Shown piece by piece: positions 24,788-36,300 of a DNA stretch of 64,000 nucleotides; the first letter of the stretch is position 1, and each line of letters starts with the position of its first letter. The notes under the pieces were generated by a model. The model was not told where the DNA came from. It ran no database searches and saw only the letters and a program-made list of their open reading frames with translations. The DNA is from Pontederia crassipes (lineage: Eukaryota; Streptophyta; Magnoliopsida; Commelinales; Pontederiaceae). The stretch spans positions 28,791,001-28,855,000 of the forward strand of contig CM060189.1 of NCBI GenBank assembly GCA_030549335.1, in the 5' to 3' direction. The position numbers and the translations under genes are program-made.

Positions 24788-27324
24788 TAGTTGACATAGT
24801 GAAGTATGAAATGTATGCCCTGAAAACGGTTAGGAATAGGATCCAAACTCCAAAGCACTTGAGAAAATATATAAATAATTGATGAACTCGGCATGCAGCA
24901 GGTGAAGATGAGGACGTGCACTGAGGAGGAATCTGAGTAGGGTTCGTTCATGACGTCAGTGGGATCGACAGAACTCAGCAGTCTTACAAGACGACTCCCG
25001 TCAGGCAGACAGATTCAACAGTGAGCCCTTTGCATGAACAATAATTTGGACGTCGACTGATTCTTGTTTCCAATAAAATATGGGGCAGGAGGAGGAGGGT
25101 CAAATATAATATAAATACAGGCAGATAATTTTTTTACTTGCTTATTATTAAATATTTCTGTTGTTTTCGTATTGATTTGGAGGAGAGAAAGAAGTGTGTT
25201 TAATCCGAAAATCTTATTCGTTAATGAATATAAATAATTAAGAAAGCGTTTTTTCTCTCTTAAGTTGTGATAGAGCCATTAGAAAATGTTTGTGACGAGC
25301 AAATTTTCGACGATTTTGTTTCGTCGGAAGATCCGTCGCAAACTCACATTTGCGACGAATTTTTGACAATTTTTTACGACTAGCGATTTTTCTTTTAGTG
25401 ACCCTTGTCAATAAATTCTTTAAAAATATTAAGGGACGTGACCTACGATGGAATGCTCTCCCCGGTCGATCTCCACTATCCTTTCACATTTTTTCAATCA
25501 CTAGTTTCTGCTGAATCAATCGATTTCAACACCTAAAAGTTTCCTACCGACCAATCATGTTGCCGACGAGTTTATTGTGCCGACTTAAAATTTGTGCATA
25601 CAAATTGAAAGAAACAGTTTTCATTTTAAATTTTCCTGAATTCTGAATTGGACGACTAATTATAACGGATTGAAATCGAATATTTTTGTCTACACAAATG
25701 TTCAATTTTAGCCTTTCGTAAATTGATAGAAATAATTTGACATTTGTAATATAATCCGACGAAAGTAGACATCATCAGTGTGATGATATTGACAAGAGAG
25801 ACAGTTGATTAAGAAAGATCACCAAGTCAGCAAGAACATCTACAGATTCAGAAGGCACCAGACGTGGATCGCCTTTGGTCATGTCAGAAAAGCTAGTGGG
25901 GGTGGTTCAACTTTTCGTTCGTCGTCGTCGTTGTTGTTATCTTTCTCTAAGATTCATTTGCTGTTGTGGCATAATTTAAGCCTTGCGAATGAAATCACCA
26001 ATGCCTGTGATAAAACTTTGTGCATTACAAGTAAGAATTACCACTCAGGTCAGATCAGTGAGGAAAATTCTAAGCCTTCCTTTATCTTGACTTATAAAAA
26101 CTAATGTCAACCGTAATTCAAACATGTTTGTAAAAGAACCAATAAATTGCACTTTGATCTTTAGCTCTCATATCAAGAAGTAAAAGGATAGCCCCTCAAA
26201 ATCACCAAACGAGGCTTCTATCCCATGAGCTATACGTATTCATACTACTTTTCTGGACGGGAAAAAAAAAAAGAAGAGAAAAAGAGGATTTGTCGATCCG
26301 CTCGCATTGAGGGGCTCCATTTGTTAGATGGCACCTGAAAGGTGAAGAAAGAACTGATTGTGATGTAGAACCCAACCGACTCTTGAGACTCCAAATTATG
26401 ATACAATGCACCTTTCCTACCTCAAAAAATAAAAACTCCTCATCCAACCACAAAGAAATGACCGACAAGCATCGACTTGGTCGCCTGCTTTGAGGCATCA
26501 TGCAATAAATAAGTACCTTTTTGCAAAGCAGTAGAATAGACCCCTGAATCGAAGTCTGCGTTGATCAAATGCACAAGTTGTAAAAGGCTCTTGGACAGCG
26601 GCCGAGTGTATCAAACAGTGACACTTGGCAGCTTGTACACCACAAAACCAGTGAGAATAATAACAGAACCAACCACATTGGAGCCATTTTGGTGTCAGAG
26701 CTACTCAAAACACATTAACGGGTTACGATAGGAATTAGTCAGAAGCCACTGATGAGCTTCATGTTGGAAGAAAGATAAAAAAAAAGGGGAAACAGTTTGT
26801 TTCAGTATGACAAGATACTATGCGGCCACCAGGGTTGAAGTGCTGGTGTGGAAAAAGAGTAGATAATGCCGGCTCAAATATATCAATTTTGTGGAATTGT
26901 GGTCATGATAATCAAACTCTCATTATATATAGGCAACACATCATTGGATTGCATGCTAAGTGCCATACACGTACTCAAGAGAAACCAGCAAATATCCATG
27001 CTGCAAATACTACAAAGAAATGTGAATACATGCAATACAGTAATAGCTGACAAGCTTCGTGGAAGTCAATATCTCTAAGTAAAATTTGACAAGTTTGCAC
27101 TTGGAACCTTTTTTTTTAAATATTCTTATTTGTACAAACGTAGATTGAGAAAAGAATTTCAATTCTTCTTGTGTCACAGAACTCTAGTTCTGATGTCCAG
27201 GGACTGCTGCAACAATATATCTTAGCAATGATTTGACTACCATTAAATTTTTATAATATGTGAGTAACACCACTAGTTGAGGACTAAATGAAAAACCCTC
27301 CAGCCGACGGACCTGTGAGAGAAC
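24788..27324. other. Intergenic DNA and 3' flank of the isopropylmalate dehydratase gene
   Basis: At 25290-25400 occur gacgag, ttcgtcgg and tttgcgacgaattt words followed by tttttcttttagtgacc, a pattern common at ends of CACTA or hAT elements. Several frames near 100 codons (25805-26104, 26202-26501) have no recognisable domain. The end of this stretch should include the 3' UTR of the minus-strand gene. Confidence 0.4.
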
Positions 27325-30300
27325 CTACTGCAGAAAATCCCTTGGGTCTGTAACATAACCTGTCAATGCTGATGCTGCAGCTGTATATGGTGAGGCGAGG
27401 TAAATTTGACCTTCTTTATGGCCCATTCTTCCAGGGAAGTTGCGATTTGTCGTAGAAACACAAACCTGCATCACACAGTTAATGAAGGTTAAGATGAGCA
27501 CAAGTTCCTTTCCAAGTACATGGAGGACACTATCAGGAGAACAAAGCGCCTAAAAGGAAGGTTGTGTCAGCACAATACAGACAATGGAATAGAAATAAAG
27601 CCGAATGAACCCATCCCTAAAATTGGTCATGCATGGGCAATTGGCATAGTCCAATAGATTGGGAGATCATGTTGTGAACTTGCCTGTGGATCATTCATCC
27701 GTGCATAAGTGTCTCGAGGTCCTCCCAAGCATGCTCCACAACTAGGACTAGTTGGTACATCACAACCAGCCTCCTCAAATATCTGAGAACATGTCTTACC
27801 ACCAGAACCTGGCACTGGTAGCGCATATATATCCATCCAGACCTGCAGAAAATAGCCCGTTGTGTAAGTCTAGCCACAACTAGTTACAGACAGGTTTTTG
27901 GTCGAATCAACGGTAATATGATAAGATGGTTTGACTACCAAAACCAATACCTTCTGTGTCGCAGGAACAAGAAAAGTTGGAACCTTAACCTTCTTGCCCT
28001 GTTGATAAGTAAGCAAAGCATTAATTGAGTAGCAATGAATTGTCATTCTGGTTCAAAAGTTGAGTAGTGACAATACAAGCTGGCTACATCTGGATGATAG
28101 CTATTGAAGTTGAAACCTGACAAAGATGTCACCTAGAAAACCAATGATAATGAAAATGAACGAGGCTCAGCTACCATTTTTTCTTTGATATGTTAAACCA
28201 AATTAATAAGTGAATCTGTTTGGTTGTAAGACATCATCTGACGTAAGCTAATGCAGATTTGCAATTGATGATGCAACATGGTATGCAATGCCACTCTACA
28301 TCATGTTTGCTCAGCTTCTTTGGCGATTCCAAATAATGCACATCTTTCACAAAGCTTAGCACCAAAGCTACATTCAACATCAGCACCAAAGAAATAAAAT
28401 AATAGATTGTAATAAAATGGCCTCTAAATGATGGGTACTGATGTATGAAATCTGATGTAAATAATGAAGAAAAGAACAAGAAAAGTAGCCTGGAATAACC
28501 TAAACATTTTCGTCAATCCAAAGAAACTTTTAAAGTAAATAAATGAGCAATTGTAACTCCCCGAAACCAAAAGAAATCACATTTTTTCAACATAGCTCTA
28601 ACATAAACTATCTGTGTGCTAGTTGAGTTATAATAACTGGTCTACCGATGTTAATCAGGATGGTTATACATATAACCTCGATCAGCACAACAAATGGAGT
28701 CCAAAACTATGATTTCAGCACGCTAAACTTCGGACCCCCATGGCAGTTCTTTGGACACTGGTTGCAGCAACATGGTGACATTGGAGTAGAGAGATGGAGA
28801 GATATATTACACCATTTTCTTTTTTGGGGGGTGATACAAACTGAAAATACAACTACAAATGAAACTAGGATAACTATTATTAGTAGTAAAAGTGCAAGAA
28901 TCTTAAACACAATTACTACTAATAACTTGTCAATTCGAGATGACAAATCTCAATAAGTCCGTATGAAGTGGACCAAACTCCAATTACCTAATTGGTAAAC
29001 ACATTTCCAAAGGCTCCCCTAAATCTAAAACCAATGCATGTATTTATAACATGCAAAGGTAGTTACAAGAACTATAATAAAACTACAAATATAACTAACT
29101 ACGCACTACTTTCTTAACCAACCACTAACTAATACAAAGTGGCATCTTCTCACTACCCATTATTTAATTAACCAGCCACTTTCTAATACAAAGTGGTATC
29201 TTATCAGTACACCCATCCTAAAATTTTGCCTTGTCCTCAAGACGGAGAAAAGAAAATTAATAGTAATATTCTGCAGGTGTCGTTGAAGCCTCCAAACTTG
29301 ATTAACTCCATCTTTGGGCCAAGAGAAATTTTTGAACCAATATGAACTTCAAGCTTTTCTTCTTATGAAATGAGCTTTCACTTGTAATATGTAAAACTGA
29401 TTTTTCCTGAATGAATGTTGCTTCTTTGTGCTCTGTCACTAAGATCTTTGAGGTTCTGGTACCAATTGACACAAACTGAAAATACAACTAAAATAAAACT
29501 AGTATAACTTTTATTAATAGTAAAAGTGCAAGAATCTTAAACACGATTACTATTAATAACTTGTCAATTCGAGATGACAAATCTCCATAAGTTCGTATAG
29601 AGTGAACCAAACTCCAATTACCTAATTGGTAAACACATTTACAAAGGCTCCCCTAAATCTAAAACCTATGCATGTACATGCAAAGGTAGTTACAAGAACT
29701 ATAACAAAACCTATGCATGCATCTAAATATAACTAACTACGCACTACTTTCTTAACCAACTACTAACTAATACAAAGTGGTATCTTCTAACTACCCGCTA
29801 TTTAATTAACCAGCCACTATCTAATACAAAGTGGTATTTTATCAGGGGGCCGTTTGGATAGTGGAATCATGGTTCTTCCGAGTTCCACATGAATAGTTGA
29901 TTTTTTCTTTTTTTGAGAAGAACATGAATAGTTGAATTGACAGATTAGTTCGGGGTGTGTTTGAATGGAATGGAACGTAATAACGATGAACCAAATAGTT
30001 GATATAATAAGAAAAAATAGATATGATAAATTAATTTTAGTGGATGTTTGAATAAAAAAATAAGTATTGTAAATATAAAATATAATTTTATCAATTAACA
30101 AAAAACATATAAATTAAAATTTTTTTATTAAAACATTGTTTATAAATAAGAATTTAAATATATATAAATTTTTTTAATGAAATGATAAGTAATAAATAAT
30201 ATTATATTTATCCTTTATAAAAATATTATATATATAATAAATAAATAATTTTATATAAGAAAGGTAAAAGAGAGAAAATGATAAAGAAAAAGCTAGTTCA

Positions 30301-33300
30301 TAAAAACAAAAAAGAAGTCACGTAAAAACAACAGCAACAAAGCCTTATCTCACTAGGTGGGGTCGGCAACAACAACAAAAAAGAAGTCACGTAAAAAAAA
30401 GAACAAAAAAAAATTGGAACAAGGAAAATGGTGTAACCAAGTAGGTACGTGAATATAGTTCCATCATAATTAATGACTTGGTTCCACCTCGGGAACGAGG
30501 CCGCATTAGGGCGTTTGGTAGAACTAGGTAGTCCACCTCGGGAATATGGTTCCACTTGCCAAACGGCTCCTCGAGGAAACATTATGGTCCATTTTGTGCT
30601 AAAGAAGGGGGAATGATATCTTTTTGTGATTCCCCATGTTTTTTTTAGGAGAATTCCCCACGTAGTTTTTTGCTTTCTCCTACATACATCTCATTACAAG
30701 TTATCTTTTTAATATATCCCAATTACTAACAGACTTTAGTCAGCCTTTTCCCTTCAAGAAAAGTTTCATCCATAGAAAATAGCTCAGCACAAACCAAGAA
30801 AATTAGATCTAATGCTTCTTACCGAAGCTAGAAAGACCTTGGCTGCAGCAAGAAAATCCTCTGTTTTTCCACCAGTGCAAGAGCCTATGTACACCCGATC
30901 AATTTTAACATCCTTGCATTCTCTTGCTAAACCCCGATTATCAGGAGAATGGGGCTGGAGATATTAAAAATCAAGGTAAGGGATAACAATTTAAAGATGC
31001 TGGCAAAAATATTCTAGCTTTGGAAAGAGAAGAATAAGAATTTTTTGCACCTTTGCTACCACAGGTTCCAACTTAGAGACATCAATTTTATATTCCTGAA
31101 TGTAGCTACAAAGAAAACAAAAGAATATACCATGATCAATACAAAGAATATCCAAAGAAAAGTGCACATATGATGAAATAATATACCATGCACATATTAC
31201 TATATTTCAGTGCATGCCATAGACTCAGGCAGCATACTGACAGACATCTAATAACTAACCCTCACACAAAGCCGTAACTAAATGCACTTAAGAAGCAAAC
31301 CAGCAAGAGCAAATTCTCATTCATAAAATGTGTCTTAAAATAAACTATGCTTGAGTTTTTATAGTGTTCCAAATAACAAGAAATTCAGGCAAACTATGCA
31401 AACTAACAAAAGGAAACTAAATTAATGGCAATACCAACAACAACAAAACCTTATCCCACTAGGTGGGGTCGGCTAAATGGCAATACCAAAGGTTCACAAA
31501 ATAAAGACCAAAGACTAATGGCATAAGACAGTGAAGCCTAATTACCTACATCACATGTGCCTCCGTGACTGAAAGCAGATAATGATCAATCTAATGCAAA
31601 TGCCTTGGTATGCAGTAATGTTGATACCTTCTCAGACTAGAGTAGAGCTTTACAGTAGCATAGCAATAGTTGGCATGGATTCCTAGACTCAAATTCAATT
31701 ACAAGTTTTCATGGAATTATTGCATGGCCAACAAGGTAGGCCGATCAGACAACATACACATATTTAGGATTTACAAATTTATTTTATTCCAGTGTTATTC
31801 TAATAGCATTTGAAATTATTTTTTCCTTTCTGAAGAAATAGCTGCATGACCCACCTAGCCCTGCTTCGATGGATGCAGTGTTCTTGTAGTCTGTCAAGAT
31901 AGAATAGCCTTCAATGTCCATCTAGTTAAAACATGCCTAGACTATGTCCTCACCATGTCTTGATTTACTCTTTCTGTTTCTTACATTATTACACACAAAG
32001 ATATTATCTTTTTTCATCCACATTGAGACAACATTTGCTGTCGTCCAGCTCTCTATCCTTTCATAATCTTCCCATGGTCTACAAAAGAATTTTATTTATT
32101 TCCTCTATGACAAGATTCCATCAACAATGAGGTCATCAGGCACTTAAACTCAATGCAATGAGATTAAGTAATACTATATAATCCAAAGAGATTAAAATGC
32201 ACTGAGAGAGATAACCAGTAAAAGAAGAAACAATGCTCAATCCAAATAGATTAAAAATGAACCTTTGAACGAACATAATTATAAAATGTCTATAACAAAA
32301 TGTACTCACCTGGCATTTCCATCACTATAGACAGGCTCAAAGCTCTTGGATGTTTTATCCTACAAAAATATATGTACATGATGAATGACTGTAACAAACA
32401 TGCAAAATGATCTACCCAAATAGTATTAATCACAATAAACAAAGCATATTGAACAACTTCGTACAACCTTGATATGAATACATACATTGAATGGCTCAAA
32501 TTATACCTTAAGATAATCAAAAGTAATTTGATCTGCAGGAATTATCCCATTCTTACCACCTGCTTCAACTACCATGTTGCATAATGTCATCCTCTCTTCC
32601 ATCTGACATGCAATGCATCAAGAATAAATTAACAGAGTCAATTTTCCCTCTAAGAAAAACATAGCCAAATTGAACTGAGGAAAGATTAGATGTAGGAGTG
32701 ACATTTAAACTCTCAATGGTTGATCCAACAAACTCCATGGATTTATATGTGGCACCAGCGACAGTAATTTCACCTATAATCTGCAAAATAGTGGTGAATT
32801 CCGTTAACTACAATGCACAAACATGTTGGAGATTTCAAACTTTGGGACATTACCTGCAAAATCAAATCCTTGGCGAGCAAAAACTTTGGCATCTCTCCAT
32901 CCAAAACAAACCTTAGAGTGGGCGGAACCTGCAATATTATATGTTTTCAGATTTTCATGTACACAGTAAGCACCAAGAACAAGAAGACCCTTTACACTAT
33001 ACGCTAGTGAGAATTTGAACTCAACTTGAGCCTCATTTTTTATCTGTGGATGTGATCATACTATGCAATTACAAGACCATCATAGAATTCAGCAGTCCTT
33101 TGGTAATTTCCTAGTTGTGCCATTATTCAGATGTATGTTTTAAGCAGTAATTGAACATAGCATTCATCGACTTCACAAGCATAATATTTAATTAAACTTG
33201 CCACGTAGACAACAGATGATTAATAAAAGTGACCTCATCCAGGAGAGACAAAATATCACAAGAAAATGCATCTATACCTTCAGAAGAATCTTCCCAGTTC

Positions 33301-36300
33301 CCATTACAAAACCTGCATCAGTGTTACCAATTCCAGTAGCAAACTGGCCAAAAGCTCCAGCATTACAAGTATGGGAATCCGTACCAAGCAAAACCTACAT
33401 CATCATAACATTTTTTAACAGGAAAAGATCCATGAGCATAAAACTTAAAGGCATAATCCAAGATCATGCGAGTTTATTCACCTCTCCAGGTCTGCAATGA
33501 CCTTCTTGAGCAAGAGCAATGTGGCATACACCCTTATAATCAGGATTCACCTGCAAGATCAAAGCAGGAAATTACACAAAGACATATAATGCAAATTATT
33601 CCTTATATGTTTTTTTAGGGACCTTATTTTTATCTGTTAGTATCTAAAGTTTTAAGGTCCTGAAGTTTGCTTTCCGTATATATTTACTAAAGTTTTAATT
33701 TTAGCATTTTGGAAATAGGAGATTGCTTTCCGTACCCTGAAGTTGCCACGATCCTTGATGTCATAGAAATACTTTATATTCTGCTCTAAACAGAAGTCCC
33801 TTAGGATATCCACATTCCTGTTTGCACGTTCATCATTTGTAAATATGTAGTGGTCCGGTATAATAACAATTTTTTCACGATCCCAGACCTGAGAAAAACC
33901 AAATGCCAGCAAAGGTTGAGATGATAAATGCTCAGCATGATGACAGAATGTAAGCAGATGGAAACTCATCAAAATGTATTGAGGTTAAATAGGTCAAATG
34001 CTAATGTAGCATTTAAAATGCATCGACCATCTACAACTAAGTGTTCAAAGTATATGATCAGGGAACAAAACATAACAATAATAGATTTTGAAAAAAAAAA
34101 CATTTAGTAGTATAGGCATTGCCATCAATGGTGGAGCCACAGTCTGGGATAAGAAAATGACCAAAACAAATAATGAAAATTGAAATCATAATCTGCTTTC
34201 ATTTTGTCTTTATTGGGCAGAAAATTTGGGAGTTAATAATTGGTCCATGGTCCCTAACTATGCCACTGACGTTTATATCAATTGTCATGGGACTAGGAGT
34301 CCACTCGCTACATTACCACTCAAAAACTACCTGTTGATAAAAAATTACCTCTCAAAAAAATAGTTACTTTTTTTAAGTGAAAGATTGTTAATTAAATTAC
34401 AAATAATCTATAGTGTCTCGTTTAACATGCATAGCTTATAGGTAATCTAACTAGCAATAAGATATCATGTTTATGATGAAAAAAGGATTACCAAGAAAAA
34501 AAAGGTCTTTCACCAAGACGTTCATCCATGTTGTCAATTTTGATACTTTATATAAATTCAGTTGAGTCCCATAAACTCAAATAATAAACTCATCCAATTG
34601 TACTAGGTAAATATATTTATAGATCACTAATATATCCTTTGGATAAGATGATGAAATAATAATTATTATTGGACATAATAATATTCATTAAAAAGTTTTT
34701 TTTGAGAAGGTAATGGATGTGAGTCAGCCAATTTTTATTCATTATAAAAACTTATGTTTATTACAAAATATTCATTAAAAGATAATACATTATTGGTAGT
34801 TATTGTTAAATATAACAATTATTACTTAGTAGTATGATATAATAATATAAATAGACTATTTTTATTATGATTTTTTAAATGATTATTATGATTGATAATA
34901 TATGATAATTCATTAATAGCAATATAATATTGCCTATTAGATTATTTATGTCTTGTTTAATTAATGCTTCAGAGAGCATATCAAAAAGAAAAATAATAAT
35001 AAATTGCAATATTTACTTGATTAGATGATCTGTTTTCAAGTAGTGCAAGTATTTTATGAATGAAGTAGTACAAATTGCAAATAAAATTGAACCAAATAGA
35101 ATAAGCGAACATCAGCAGGGGATTCCACTTCACTGATGCCACCACTGACCGTCCATGGAAAACTTCTTCCCATTGATGCCACCATCTTTTCCCAACTGGA
35201 GGCTCCATCCAATCAGGATCATAGGAGGACATTAACAAGGAAGATGGACTGGCATAGTGCAATGGAAATGATGAGACGAGCAACACAAGTTGAAGGACAT
35301 GACGAGGATGACATCCAGTGCTACCAAATTGGGAATACATCCAACGGGTCTGTCGGGTACCAATAAAATTCCTACAGTGCGGAGACTGGGGACACCCCCA
35401 TGCAAAATGTCACACCGCTCAGAGACTGAACATTGAGATCATCAGGCTAAGGATAGCTGCTATGAGAGTGAGCATGGAAGAAGGAACCCTGCAGTGAATA
35501 TGGCTCCATGGTCCCCTGGGATGGACATGAACTTGGATCACCTTTGTTACAGTGCTATTGGCATAGTCACAAGGCCCATGCCAAGTGTTGAAGTGGTAAG
35601 GGCAATGATGACAAAGGTTCTTGGCATGCACAGGAGGGTGCACACCACTCGATTATCTCCATGCTCCTTCCTTATGTTTGGTCATCAGATTTTTCCATAT
35701 GGTCTCTGAATGTTCCAAATGACGCCTCTATCTCGTGGAGATGTTGGTTCCCATTCGACCAAGGAAGGAGGTTCTCCCATGGACGAACAATGGTTCTTCA
35801 CTTGGAAGGAGTTCCCATACACCTTTGGAATAGGGAGGTAGTAAATGAATTTGTCTCATCATTAGGGATGGTTTAGGATCTCGCCTTTCCATTTGATGAC
35901 ACTAGCGACGTGTCCAGATCAGAGTCTAGGTGATGATTAAAAAACCCATCATGCCTTATTGCATAGATGGTTAACTTGTGTTCATGCGAGTATGAGTATC
36001 CTGTTAACACTTTGATGGACCCCTAAGCCTATTTGTAGATGGTCACAGGGAATTGTCAAGCACCTGCAATCCATGGCAAGCAAAATCCAAAGAGTCTATC
36101 CGTGGATGTGACGCAATTCATATGACAACAGATGTTTTATTGGCCCATTGATTATGAAGATTCCAAATTTCTAGCATGAGCCGAATTGTCAATATCTTTT
36201 CATCCGATTGATTGAGCACCCGCCTACTGTTGCTGCTTGATTTTCAACGCTGGTTTTAACCACTCGGGTGTGTCCTTCAATAGCTGTATCATCTTGCAAC

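Larger units (their letters stand above)
28826..30573 (+). mobile_element. Tourist/PIF-like MITE in intron 12, split by an LTR element
   Basis: After removal of the LTR element at 28832-29844, the MITE starts in a G-run then ccgtttggatagtggaa. It ends at about 30573, where the reversed sequence is ggagccgtttggcaagtgg. Interior words (atagttgaattgacag, aaaaaatagatatgat) match the element at 24146-24787. It also contains a 48-bp RTE tail insertion at 30327-30374. The element's own target duplication is not clear. Confidence 0.7.

Noticed and set aside
27627-27836. Small gene [10 protein letters not shown]...
   Set aside because: This is exon 14 of isopropylmalate dehydratase read through its GC donor into intron 14, not a separate gene.
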